64,000 nucleotides of DNA from Pogonophryne albipinna (GCA_028583405.1 JAPTMU010000411.1:2501-66500); one strand, 5' to 3'. Positions 29,801 through 42,142 are shown, counted from the stretch's first letter. Made by a program: numbers and translations. The notes: generated by a model from the letters alone, not told the origin.

Positions 29801-30735
29801 ATCAGTATGTAGTGTCTCTACTTTAAAGAGTCCTCTCCTGCTGATGTTCAGGTGTATATCAGTATGTAGTGTCTCTACTTTAAAGAGTCCTCTCCTGCTG
29901 ATGTTCAGGTGTATATCAGTATGGAGTGTCTCTACTTTAAAGAGTCCTCTCCTGCTGATGTCCAGGTGTATATCCGTATGGAGTGTATCTACTTTAAAGA
30001 GTCCTCTCCTGCTGATGTTCAGGTGTATATCAGTATGGAGTGTCTCTACTTTAAAGAGTCCTCTCCTGCTGATGTTCAGGTGTATATCAGTATGGAGTGT
30101 CTCTACTTTAAAGAGTCCTCTCCTGCTGATGTTCAGGTGTATATCAGTATGGAGTGTCTCTACTTTAAAGAGTCCTCTCCTGCTGATGTTCAGGTGTATA
30201 TCAGTATGGAGTGTCTCTACTTTAAAGAGTCCTCTCCTGCTGATGTTCAGGTGTATATCAGTATGGAGTGTCTCTACTTTAAAGAGTCCTCTCCTGCTGA
30301 TGTTCAGGTGTATATCAGTATGTAGTGTCTCTACTTTAAAGAGTCCTCTCCTGCTGATGTTCAGGTGTATATCAGTGTGTAGTGTCTCTACTTTAAAGAG
30401 TCCTCTCCTGCTGATGTTCAGGTGTATATCAGTATGTAGTGTCTCTACTTTAAAGAGTCCTCTCCTGCTGATGTTCAGGTGTATATCAGTATGTAGTGTC
30501 TCTACTTTAAAGAGTCCTCTCCTGCTGATGTTCAGGTGTATATCAGTATGGAGTGTCTCTACTTTAAGAGTCCTCTCCTGCTGATGTTCAGGTGTATATC
30601 AGTATGTAGTGTCTCTACTTTAAAGAGTCCTCTCCTGCTGATGTTCAGGTGTATATCAGTATGGAGTGTCTCTACTTTAAAGAGTCCTCTCCTGCTGATG
30701 TTCAGGTGTATATCAGTATGGAGTGTCTCTACTGT
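23879..30735 (+). repeat. 57-bp minisatellite, about 120 copies, with higher-order repeats
   Basis: Units of 57 bases, built on 'gtgtatatcagtatgtagtg', 'tctctactttaaagagtcct' and 'ctcctgctgatgttcag', run head to tail. Because 57 is 19 codons, each frame repeats every 19 residues. This produces long artefactual frames on both strands (up to 1101 codons on plus, 405 on minus). In one forward frame the common T/G variant (TATGTAG against TATGGAG) turns a stop on or off. Higher-order structure: a 1193-bp duplication (25205 to 26398) and a marker unit repeated at exact multiples of 57. I do not regard the frames as genes. Confidence 0.98.
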
Positions 30736-30790
30736 GACATGTCTCCATGCTCTAATGTTCAAAAAGCTATATATTTTGTGTTTGCACTAA
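30729..30790 (+). mobile_element. Right flank of the 57-bp-repeat element (copy 1)
   Basis: The sequence 'gacatgtctccatg' then 'taatgttcaaaaagct' follows the last unit here, and also the short array at 48513-48552. The repeat is therefore internal to a dispersed element rather than a purely local expansion. Confidence 0.75.
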
Positions 30791-31706
30791 AACCCATTTC
30801 ACACTACAGGAAAGGGAAAACCCCAAAAAGTGTTTTATTGCTTCTTTTATAGTTCACATTTGTCACCATTATTTTCCCCTGTCGTCTTTTTACATTTTCT
30901 CTGGATTTCCTCACCATCTCTCTTGCTCGTCTTCCTCTTTCCTCCCTTATCTCCTCCGTTCTCGTTTCCTTACCTCAGTTACCACTTCCTTCCCTGCTGC
31001 TCTTTTCCTTCATAACCTCACACCCCAGGATTCCTTCCTCTCCATCTGGAAACCCCGTCGATGATCGTCTCCTAAAAGGAAACACAAACAGCTGCTACAT
31101 CAGGGAAATGTATCCGAGTCAAAGATGTCTTTACTCAACTGTTTCTGTTCAAATTTGACTTTCAAAACAGAAAGATCTGTCCTTCTGTTTTTAATTTTCT
31201 CATTCTGATGCGAAGACAACCATAAAAAAAACATCCAATCCTGTACAGCAGGAAAAAAGAGCAGTGAAATCCTCCTTGGCAATGAATGGGTCTTTGCTCT
31301 TTTCTATGCAAAACACCCGACCCCAATATATAAACATTATACATATTGAATGTATGTAAATAGCGGTGGCGTGATTCAAAATGTCCCCCGAGCTGTATGC
31401 CAATACCAGGTTCACAGTCTATCAATTCACATCAAAAGAGACCAATATTACAACGGAGGCTTGTGTCCACATGTCCTTGAATAATAGCAGCATCAGTATT
31501 CATGTTTCCATCACAGTCTCAGATGCAATGACGACAAACAGCTTCTCAAACACCGCAGTACACATTTTTTCCAGGCTGATATCGACTGAAGATGCTGCAT
31601 GTTTGATTCATGAAAGCAAACAGAAAGAACGAGATCAAAGTGTGTTTCACTGCAGAAATATTAGAAGGAGTTGTATGACTTTCATATTTATTTCATGGAC
31701 ACGGAC
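30791..31706. other. Noncoding stretch, nothing recognised
   Basis: Includes a CT-rich patch (30840-31020). No gene was recognised. A 110-codon plus-strand frame (31381-31713) has no domain I know. Confidence 0.5.
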
Positions 31707-31787
31707 TGTGTGAACAATGTGTGAACAATGTGTGAACAATGTGTGAACAATGTGTGAACAATGTGTGAACAATGTGTGAACAATGTG
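31707..31787 (+). repeat. 11-bp tandem repeat, about 7 copies
   Basis: The unit TGTGTGAACAA repeats without mismatch. Confidence 0.95.
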
Positions 31788-32283
31788 TTTCACTGCGGGC
31801 TTCGGTTTGATCGTTCTCAAAATCAGGAAAGTGCACTTTGTACACCTGTTGATCAAAGTGTACTTGGTGGAGAGCACTCTTCTGATTTCTGTCGACCTTT
31901 AAGGTGTTGGACGGGAAAAATGTCTATGCATGCCTATTAACTTATTCAACAACATCTTTCTTTCTTTTTGCACATTTTTGTTCTGTTGCCCCCATATACC
32001 AACCACTACCATACATTTCCATACATTTTCCAGATAGAAAAAGGTAAATTAAGTTTGCACACCAGCTGCTTAAACAGTACACTATTATCATTATTAGTTT
32101 ATCTACCGACTAATTTCACAATCGATTAATCATTTGGTGTCTAAATGCCAGAAATATGGCAACATTTATTTTTTCTCTGACATTATTTTGACTTTTGTTC
32201 AACCAATGGATATTCAATTAGCATATAAACACAACAATGAAATATGAACAATCCAGTGTATTATTCACGCTGCTGGCATATAA
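31788..32283. other. Noncoding stretch, nothing recognised
   Basis: AT-rich intergenic sequence between the 11-bp repeat and the nested hAT-type element. Confidence 0.5.
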
Positions 32284-32323
32284 TACTTTTCCAGAGGTGG
32301 CTTCCCACCTCTGGAAAAGTATT
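32282..32323. repeat. Perfect 19-bp inverted repeat with 4-base loop
   Basis: 'aatacttttccagaggtgg' (32282-32300), loop CTTC, then its exact reverse complement (32305-32323). It straddles the left terminus of the hAT-type element, so it probably arose from an inverted duplication of the TIR with part of the flank. Confidence 0.9.
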
Positions 32324-32436
32324 ATTAGTATTGTCAATAGTAAACATAGTGGAGTACAAATACTTTGTTACTGTTAAGTACTTCTTTCTGGTACTTTACT
32401 CCACTACTTATTTTTCTGACGACTTTTTACTTTGAC

Positions 32437-33153
32437 TTCTTACATTTTGAACACAAATACCTGTACTTTCTACTTCTTACATGTTGAACACAAATACCTG
32501 TACTTTCTACTTCTTACATGTTGAACACAAATACCTGTACTTTCTACTTCTTACATTTTGAACACAAATACCTGTACTTTCTACTTCTCACATGTTGAAC
32601 ACAAATACCTGTACTTTCTACTTCTTACATGTTGAACACAAATACCTGTACTTTCTACTTCTTACATGTTGAACACAAATACCTGTACTTTCTACTTCTT
32701 ACATGTTGAACACAAATACCTGTACTTTCTACTTCTTACATGTTGAACCCAAATACCTGTACTTTCTACTTCTTACATTTTGAACACAAATACCTGTACT
32801 TTCTACTTCTCACATGTTGAACACAAATACCTGTACTTTCTACTTCTTACATTTTGAACACAAATACCTGTACTTTCTACTTCTTACATTTTGAACACAA
32901 ATACCTGTACTTTCTACTTCTTACATGTTGAACACAAATACCTGTACTTTCTACTTCTTACATTTTGAACACAAATACCTGTACTTTCTACTTCTTACAT
33001 GTTGAACACAAATACCTGTACTTTCTACTTCTTACATGTTGAACCCAAATACCTGTACTTTCTACTTCTTACATGTTGAACACAAATACCTGTACTTTCT
33101 ACTTCTTACATGTTGAACTCAAATACCTGTACTTTCTACTTCTTACATTTTCC
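32437..33153 (+). repeat. Second 37-bp minisatellite, about 19 copies (unrelated unit)
   Basis: Units with 'gaacacaaatacctgtactt' and 'tctacttcttacatg' repeat every 37 bases (for example 32449, 32486). They vary mainly at ACATGTTG or ACATTTTG. The unit does not resemble the 37-bp unit at 16769. It lies inside the hAT-type element. Confidence 0.95.
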
Positions 33154-33263
33154 AAACAGGCTGGTTCCTTTAGTTTGAATGTGTGTTTGGTGGCGTGATC
33201 ATTATTATTTAGTCATTGCGTGCCTATTGATTTGAACACGATCCGTGTATCCATCATTTCCTG

Positions 33264-35468
33264 AGGCCTGTACTATGAAGCAGGATTTACGCATAGCGGG
33301 TTAACTTCAGGGAAAACTCCGGCTTTCCGGTCCTACGAAGCTGGTTCTCGTTTTAGCGGGCTAGATCTCCATGGTAACTTATGCTGTGCGGCTAACCTGC
33401 CCCGGAGCAGGTTAGGTTGCAGGCTAAGAGCTCAACTCAGTGAAAGCACCGCCTGCTGACCAATCAAAGCTCAGTGTGCAGAGTTTAAAGCGATCAAGTC
33501 ATATTACAGGAGAAAGGAAATACAGAAAAGCTGCCGTTGCAGGAAAGACGGCCGGCAAAAATCACCGACTGTGTGAACGTGAACATTAATAGAATATCAC
33601 CTCCCATCTTCAGAGCAATCTGACTATTATAACATTAGCGTTAAGAAAGCTTACTTAAATATCTGCCACAACATAAGTAACCGGATCAGAGTAACATTAA
33701 GTACAGTCCGCGGCATATCACATCATAATGTATCATATATCTCCTTATCTGAGTCAGCTGAGCCGTATCTGGCCGTGCAACACTCACAGTGTCACATACT
33801 GTATGCAGAAGGATTATTTTAAGCAACACATTAAGTTGACGAAACACTCGTGACAAATGTAATTAAAGTCAGATCGTGTCTTAGACGGGGCAGTGATATC
33901 ATAAACCTGTTAATGTACGCATTCAAACACTTTTTCTGTTACCAGCTGTGTTCACCTTGCAGGTGCAGCTCTGTGGCTTTGATCCTGGATAAAGTGTTTA
34001 AAACCTGTTAGGCCCCAAGCCTGTTTTTCAGGTTTCAGGCTCCAAAATGACATTCCCAGAACAAATGACCATATCTTCCCTTCTAAAAGGGTTACATTAA
34101 TAATCTTTTTTCTCAAAGTAATGATAAACCTGTGAGTTGGATGTAGAAAAGTCAGAATTAATATAGATGTTTTTTATTTTAAAGAAAATTCAGATTGAAC
34201 ATAGTAAAAAACTGTAAATTATAGTGTCCGTCCAAAAGATATTTTGTACTTATAGTGAAAACTAACCTTGGATGATGGGTTAGTAGATTAAAAGCTTTAG
34301 AAATCCAAAGTACAACATATAATAAGTACCCTGTATCAAGATTGATGCAAAACAAGTGATATTTGACCTTTTTAGACAGATTTAGCAACACAAACCTCTT
34401 CTGGGGCCATTTGGGTGGATATTCCATATCTCTGGCCCACCTTGTTCGATTTTGACATGTGACATCTCTTCCTGACCATTAGAGCCAATAGAATCGAAGG
34501 GGAATCATCCTGCACACACTCATGTTAAAAAAAGGTAGCCTCTCTGCGCATGCTAGCTTGCCTTAGAGGGGAGAAATATCGCTGCTCTGATATCAAGCAA
34601 CGGAAAAGCTGTTTTATTGCTTATGGATTATCAGAACATTTCAAAGGGGACGCAGTCACATTAGATTAACCTATGGATTAACTACACCAACGTTTTTATC
34701 GTTTTAATGCCATTGAAGACCAGTTTAGACCAGACAAACACGAAGGTAAGCCATGTTAGCGTTGTGGGCTACCTAGCGCCACTTGTTCTGATGTACGTTT
34801 TTGTTGATAAGGTCGCGAGTTTGTATCTTTCAGTGTTGTGGTGGGCATCGTTAGATTCTGTGTCTCCTTGTGATCATAAACGATGTGTTGGATGTGCATC
34901 TAGGATAAGTAATAAGGGAGCTAGGAGTGATTATCGGTGCAGTAATAGGTTAGCATTTTTCACTCGGGTCATTTAGATGCTTCTTATGAGACTTGTGTTT
35001 TGTTTTGGTAAAAATGGTTTGTATCGTCAGTTAGTTGAGATTATTCCCGTTAATCTGGTATAACACATTAATAGGTTCTTAAATATTAAGATTCACTGAG
35101 ACACATTGTCGTGAAAAAAAAAACTAAAGTACCCGCCGGCGGGGACCTTCGGGCTTAACAGTTAAATCATGGATGTTTAAAGTTTAACTTCTTCATATGT
35201 CTAATATTAAAGTTCACTTTTCATTCAGGAAGTATGACGCTGCACTGTCAGTACGCTTGTCCATGTTTGTGATTGGTCGAATGCTCCAAATACCATCCCT
35301 TTCATGTGAACGCGCACCTAACTAGATAGGACACGGCTGGCTTGAGCGATCCACTTGATAACCCGCGTCGTAGTACCGTTTAGCGAGAGCGCGTATGTTT
35401 TGGATTAGGCCAACCGGCTAACTCAAACATATCCAGGTTACGTTGAACCAGCTTCGTAGTACAGGCCT
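33264..35468. mobile_element. PIF/Harbinger-like or similar TIR element nested in the hAT element
   Basis: The left end is AGGCCTGTACTATGAAGC; the right end is GCTTCGTAGTACAGGCCT, its inverse with one mismatch. CTG lies on both sides (33261-33263 and 35469-35471), consistent with a 3-bp target duplication. A second inverted motif lies further inside each end ('gctggttc' on the left, 'gaaccagc' on the right). No transposase frame is recognisable, so it is non-autonomous. The superfamily is inferred from the 3-bp duplication and TIR style only. Confidence 0.75.
34005..35161. mobile_element. Third-level TIR element inside the PIF/Harbinger-like element
   Basis: The left end is CTGTTAGGCCCCAAG; the right end reads, on the other strand, CTGTTAAGCCCGAAGG. 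Just inside the right end is the palindrome 'cccgccggcggg'. The ends are clearly related inverted repeats. I could not settle a target duplication, and the two frames inside (34179-34427 minus, 34707-34976 plus) have no recognisable domain. Confidence 0.5.
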
Positions 35469-35776
35469 CTGGTCTTCTCTAAAGAAGAGGGACCAATGGA
35501 AACGTTGTCCTGTTGCCGTTGTTCAGCATGGAAACATTCATTAGCTAACAATGACATTATTGTTCTATTAATATAAAGGGAGGTCAGGTACTCTTTAAAA
35601 CAGCTGCTAGTTATGGGTACTTTTTACTGAAGTACATTTCAAAGCCCTCTTTACTTTTACTTGAGTAAAGAAGTTTAGTCAGTACTTCTACTTTTACCGG
35701 AGTATTTTTAAACACGAGTATCCGTACTTCTACTTGAGTAAAGGATGTGTGTACTTTTGCCATCTCTGTACATTTC

Positions 35777-36419
35777 TAAGTATAAATTCTGCATCTTAAC
35801 GTCACCTCGGACCGAAGCGCTCCTCCTGCTGAAAGTTTTAATCATCTCTTCAAACTTGATTCCTCAGTCTGTTTCTATCTAACCGCTGCCTCCGGAGTTT
35901 CATTATACATTCATCACTCTTCAGAGGGGGTCAGTAGGGGGGTGTATTAGGACGGTTGGTAATCATAAACCATGTCAGGATAAATACACCAGTGCATATA
36001 CTTTGCAAATGAGGCGTCTCTCTCCCTCTCTCTCTCTCTCTCTCTCGCCTCTGAGCTAATGTTTGCTCGTTGATTGATGACACGCTGATCTGAGAGGAGC
36101 TTCACGTTCTGACCACAGAAAATAAAGCAAATAAAGCAGAGCCGCGCTGTCACTTCAGCTCCGATAGCATCGTTCAATATGCTGGGGGGAGCTTCCAAAA
36201 TGGAAATGTACCAACATGAGCGAACACTGGAGTAACGCCAAAAGAAGATGACTGTATTAAAGTAAAGAGTGTCTCTGTTCAATACCCATAACTCTACATA
36301 TGGTATCACTGTATGCTATGCTTCATTATTTTGATTTATGACACACTTTAACAAGCTGGAGTCTCTAATAATAGAAGGGTGTGTTCAGTTTAAATATATA
36401 AAGTTGGTTTATAACAACA
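35777..36419. other. Noncoding stretch with a short (CT)n tract
   Basis: A CT dinucleotide run lies at about 36017-36047. Nothing else was recognised. Confidence 0.55.
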
Positions 36420-37000
36420 TTCTTGCTGATTTCCATCTGTATACTTCCTAAAAGACACCTTACATAATATCAATGTTTATGCGATACCAATATTTCTCTA
36501 AGTTGTGACCCAGCAACCAGTACAAATATTGTGGACATCACAAAATGTATTTGAGATAAAGCTGATGGTAGGTCAAAACCGACATTTTAACAATGCTTGT
36601 TTTGCATATATGTTGATGTTATATTTAACTAAAACGTTTTTTATCTGCCAAAATACTTGGAAAAACTGTAATCCTTTGATATGTTCAAGATCTTCAAGTC
36701 ATAACAAAAAACCACAACACAGATGCTGGCAAGAAACATTGGGAAGTTCTTTTTTGTTTTAAGTTGATCTATAGACAAAAAGTCATTTATTGCTGACTTC
36801 CATCTGCATGCTTTTTCCAAGCCACTTGTGCAAACATAACATCAGTTTTATGCAGATGATACCAATAGTTATCTAGGTTTTAACCCAGCAAACTATTGCC
36901 AAAAATATTCTGGGTGTCACAACATTTAGTTGAGCTAAACATTAATAAAACAGAAATGCTTGTGGTCGGTCAAATCCCAAACTTCCGCTAGTTTTGTTTT
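36420..37000 (+). pseudogene. Two decayed fragments of a LINE reverse transcriptase
   Basis: Two successive, diverged copies of one stretch, about 36425-36600 and 36785-36990. In the second, the codons spell YADDTNSYLGFNPAN, the non-LTR RT catalytic box (YADD). A frame change then gives LVELNINKTEMLVVGQ, the LN..KTE..VVG motif typical of L2/CR1/Rex-type LINEs. The first copy retains 'tatgcgataccaatatttct' in the same place, with one Asp codon damaged. Both contain stops and frameshifts. They are dead relics, and I cannot assign the clade precisely. Confidence 0.7.
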
Positions 37001-37714
37001 GCAGAATTGTTGATCTCATTGTTAACTGCAGACTTAAATGAGGCAAAACACGCCAAGTCAATGGTTTGAAAACAGATGCTACAAAGAACAACAGATTGTA
37101 ACTCAAATGTTTATGCTAATTAATCACTTTTTTCTGAAGAATCTAGGTCCTCTAGAAAACATTTGGTATGCAAAACCCAAAATTCACTTTTGTCCGCCAC
37201 TTGTGTCAATTAACGTCAACTCTGCAATTCCAAAAATGTTCTCGAATGTTCTTAGTTATGACTGAAAGGGACGTAAATCCTCCCATTCCCTTTTCTCCCA
37301 CATGAATGCAACATATGGATGCCTAAAGAGGATTATATACTGCAATCCAATATGGCGCTCCATTAATTCCAATGGCAGTTGTTCACAGGAACAATCGCCA
37401 ATTCAAGTGCATCTGCTTATATTGGCCGTGGTGATTAACAGCGCGTACATTTCACTTGGTTTCGTTTTATTAGCGGCTGTTCAACATATTGATAAATTGT
37501 TTCACACCTGCTGCAGAGCCAATATTTCAAATAAACTACGTCATCGAGAGGCGCCTAATGCTGGGCATTTAACATGCATTTAAACTGTCCTTATAGTATA
37601 CTTGAAATAGTGGCTCTGCAGCAGGATTACTCGACATTGAGAGGGAGCTCTCTGATTGGCTGTCCAGTTGGAGTGCAGGAGTGGTGGATTACAGGTAACG
37701 TGATCAGGATACAA
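37001..37714. other. Noncoding stretch, probably repeat-derived
   Basis: A continuation of LINE-like sequence may extend to about 37250. The rest has short frames and no recognised domain. Confidence 0.4.
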
Positions 37715-37815
37715 GAAAATGTGACTTTGTTTGTCAAGGCAAGTTATTTATATAGCACCTTTCAACACAAGGTAATTCAGTGCTTTAAAAAGTGAAAGAC
37801 ATTAAGAGCATTAAG
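37715..37815 (+). repeat. LINE 3'-tail-like dispersed repeat
   Basis: 'caaggcaagttatttatata' followed by 'gcacctttcaacacaagg' and 'aattcagtgctttaaaaa' closely resembles the very common fish LINE 3'-end sequence (from memory of family consensus, not a search). It is not coding. Confidence 0.55.
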
Positions 37816-39036
<1,221 letters not shown>

Positions 39037-39312
39037 GAGGGACCAATGAAAATGTTGTCATGTTGCCGTTGTTCAGCATGGAAACATTCATTAGCTAACA
39101 ATGACATTATTGTGCTATTAATATAAAGGGAGGTCAGGTACTCTTTAAAACAGCTGGTAGTTATGGGTACTTTTTACTGAATTTCAAAGCATCTTTACTT
39201 TTACTTGAGTAAATAAGTTTAGTCACTACTTCTACTTCTACCAGAGCATTTTTAAACACGAGTATCCGTACTTCTACTTGAGTAAAGGATGTGTTTACTT
39301 TTGCCACCTCTG
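39037..39312 (+). mobile_element. Right-end fragment of the 32292-type hAT element
   Basis: Closely matches about 35475-35768, including 'cattagctaacaatgacatt', and ends GCCACCTCTG. The left part is missing; it is fused to the GT-linked element at about 39036. Confidence 0.8.
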
Positions 39313-39844
39313 ATATTATGCAAGCTGGGGTATTGTGTGTGTTATGCCAGCATGTGTGTGTGTTGTAATTCCCACTCCAAATCAAAGTCCCTGACAGCTG
39401 CCTTAATGCTGGCTGCCTTTCAGGTGATGAAGAGCCGCTGCTCGTCGCCACGGATACCTCCATCACTCCCACCTCCCCCCTCCCTCACTTTCCTCTCCCC
39501 CCCTCCCTGTTGACGGCAGATCAATCACTACGTCCACTCGCCGCTCTGTATCCCTGACACTGACATGTATAATTAAAGTTTATTCCCCCGGACCTCCCTG
39601 CTCAGCTCCTTCTCGCAGAAGATGATAAATATGAAATGGGCTTTTCATATTTCAGAAATCAGTGGGGAAGTGTGGATGAAACCCCTCCTATTGGTCAGGG
39701 AGGGGAGGAGATCCCTCAGGTACAATGCATTGGACTTTTGTTTTAGAAAGTGTGCAGGAGCCTAGAAGATTCATCTTAAACTTTTCAACATTTTACCTCT
39801 TGAAGAAAAAGGTAAGAGTGCCCGTAGGCCTATGTAATTTATTT
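39313..39844. other. Noncoding stretch, nothing recognised
   Basis: Contains C-rich runs (39465-39510). No gene or element was recognised. Confidence 0.5.
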
Positions 39845-40010
39845 CAGAAACACTTTTTGTTATATTCCATGGAATGCTCTTAACATCCCAATAGCAATGA
39901 ATATTTTAAATGCGTTGACAATAAATACATTACAAAATGTCATCTGTGGAAGCCGTAGTGCTGTAAAAAGCACGACCAATCATTTTAGCCAGCTTTCTTG
40001 CTGTGAGCCA
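39845..40010 (+). mobile_element. Fragment of the 57920-type TTAA MITE
   Basis: Matches the complete MITE at about 57957-58110 ('acactttttgttatattcca' and 'gctgtaaaaagcacgaccaa' are shared). Neither end of the element is present. Confidence 0.75.
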
Positions 40011-40315
40011 TGCTTGAATGTTAAAGCAACATATAATATGTGTTTCAGGCAGAAGCAGACACTGTGAGGGCCCTGTACAAACGGACCCTAGTACAAAGCA
40101 TCTAATTAAATGAGCTACTCATAGAGCACCGAAAGCTTTTGAGAAAAAAAAAACAAGCTAGAGGTGGAAAAATTGGATGAAGAAAGACAGGTACTTTTGT
40201 AACATTCAGTAATTTATTTTCAAGTCAAATGAAAGGTGCATAAGATGACCTTTACATCTTTTAGGATACCTAAAAGAGAAATCCCTTTTTTCTTTAGAGC
40301 AAAGGTAAACCAAAA
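40011..40315. other. Noncoding stretch, nothing recognised
   Basis: AT-rich intergenic sequence flanking the slc27a1 copy. Confidence 0.5.
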
Positions 40316-41739
40316 TCATGTTTTTTTTTCTTGTTCCTTCAGGAATGGCTGAATAATAACTGTGGTGGCAATGGCAGCCATGCCGGCCTTACCTTCCACA
40401 CCTGCCACTGTCACTCCATACACTGCCACATCAGTCTGACACAGAAGACTGCTGAGGACGCCCTCTACCTCTGTGGTGGAGACATTTTCTCCTCGCCAGC
40501 GGAACGTGTCACCACCACGGTCACGGAAGTACATGTAGCCAAATTCATCCATCACCAGCACGTCACCTGATAAATATGCAGAATCATTTTTCTTGAAGAC
40601 ATTGTGAGCTATCTTCTTTTTAGTAGCGTCCTGGTTAGCGTAGCCATCAAAACGCCGTAATGGATCCTGCTGGTTGATACGACCCACCAGAAGCCCTGGC
40701 TCCCCAGGGCGGCAAGTCACACAGAGCCCCCGGCTGTCTCGAACCAGCTCCATGCTGTCCTCGTCCACCCTCACCAGACGGATTGGGTAAATATTGGGGA
40801 GAATGCGACTGTTGAATCCGCAGGCTCCCACCTTGCCATCCATGTTGGCGATGCTGCAGTTGCACTCTTGCTCCATAGAACTCGCCAATCTGTGCCACCC
40901 CAAAACGCTCTGTGAAGGCCTCCCACACACTGGGGCGCAGCCCGTTCCCCACCGCCAGCCGAACTTTGTGTCCTTTTTCTGACGGCCGTACTGGCTGAGA
41001 CAGGAGGTAGCGGCAGATCTCCCCAATATACTGCACCACAGTGCAGTTGTACTTAATGCAATCTTCCCAGAAGCGGCAAGCAGAGAATTTCTTCTTCACT
41101 ACCACAGTGAGGCCATGGATCAGACATTGACCGACGCCCATGATATTACCTGCTGAGTGATAGAGAGGCAGGCAGTCATAGATGATGTCAACTGGGCTCA
41201 TGCGAAAGGCGAAATATCCAAAAGCAGCAATTCTGTAGTAACGACTGTGTACAACAATGGCAGCCTTTGGCAGTCCTGTGGTGCCGGAGGTGTAAATGTA
41301 AAATAGACGGTCATTCATGCCTTTGGGGGGAACACAAGGTGTGGGGTGATGTTTAGGTGACAAGGCTAAGATTGGGTCCAGAGGTTGAGCACCCGGAAGG
41401 GCCAGATGTTCTGCACCGAGGTCCCCTGTACTGAACCGTACCATGGCCTGGTTCATGGAGGAACTGACCTCTGACATGGCATCAGCAAGCTCAGTTCCAA
41501 ACACAATGGCCCGGGACCCGGACACCCCAACACAGTGCACGAGGGAATCATTCCGCAGGTTGAAGTTGATGAGTGCAGCTTCCACCCCAACCTTGGCCAA
41601 GCCCAGCCAAAGAGCCACCTGCAACGGTCTGCTTTCCATGAAGAGGGCCACCACATCACCCGAGACCCACCCCTGACCTCTGGCCCAGTGGGCCACGGCA
41701 TTAGACATCTCGTCCAGCTGAGTGAAGGTCCAAATGATT
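40316..41739 (-). pseudogene. slc27a1: Intronless, 5'-truncated, frameshifted copy of slc27a1 (FATP1)
   Basis: Read on the minus strand from 41739, the product is a long-chain fatty acid transport protein/acyl-CoA synthetase. It begins around [16 protein letters not shown], about a fifth of the way into the family. It carries the AMP-binding loop [14 protein letters not shown] (about 41261-41297), [30 protein letters not shown], and the FATP signature [19 protein letters not shown]. Wording such as RIAAFG and [13 protein letters not shown] fits FATP1 better than FATP4. A frame change near 40873, just before [10 protein letters not shown], breaks the ORF. Homology ends after GMAAIA, and the last 17 residues are unrelated. 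About 1.4 kb without an intron, where the normal gene is multi-exon, indicates a retrocopy. The normal protein is a membrane enzyme for fatty acid uptake. Confidence 0.82.
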
Positions 41740-42142
41740 TGTTGCGACCTGGCTCAAAAGGCCACAACAAAAAGGAGACACAACATGTCAACGGGTAGGT
41801 AAAGGTGTTTATTTAGGACAAACAAATCAAAACCAGTAAAGTATGAGGTGTGGAAGTCAGTGGTATCAGTAATGTAAATGCAGGGTGAGGATTGTATGGA
41901 CATGTATGTGTGTGAGAGTGTTGAAGTGCACAAAGTAAAGCAACTGAAGAAACTCCTATTATACTCAACAAAACCGGTGTGCCTGCAGGGAGAAGCAGAG
42001 AGAGCACAGAGAGGAGCAGAGAGGCGTTAAATAGCTGCAGGACACCAGACCCAGGTGCCCTGAGTTACTGCAATCACCAATCACCACAGCATAGACAGGA
42101 CAGCCACCTCCTCTCTACTGATGAACCCACAGGGGCATCACA
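41740..42142 (-). repeat. 3' LTR (about 403 bp) of the defective retroelement
   Basis: On the minus strand it starts TGTGATGCCCC right after the polypurine tract and ends GTCGCAACA. It contains a TATTTAA box (about 42029-42023) and an AATAAA signal (about 41815-41810) in the expected order for U3-R-U5. No target duplication can be scored because the other LTR is missing. Confidence 0.8.

Larger units (their letters stand above)
32292..35768 (+). mobile_element. hAT-type non-autonomous element with internal minisatellite and nested insertions
   Basis: The left end is CAGAGGTGG and the right end is CCATCTCTG, inverted with one mismatch. The flanking 8-mers TACTTTTC (32284-32291) and TACATTTC (35769-35776) differ at one base, fitting an aged hAT target duplication. 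The right part ('cttgagtaaaggatgtg' and 'aaacacgagtatccgtac') is repeated at 39037-39312. Removing the nested element at 33264-35468 leaves a core of about 1.27 kb with no transposase frame. Confidence 0.75.

Noticed and set aside
31381..31713. 110-codon plus-strand frame as a small gene
   Set aside because: No domain, ends in the 11-bp repeat, and low-complexity Ser/Thr composition.
34179..34427. 82-codon minus-strand frame inside the nested TIR element as transposase remnant
   Set aside because: No motif of any transposase family is visible; AT-driven open frame.
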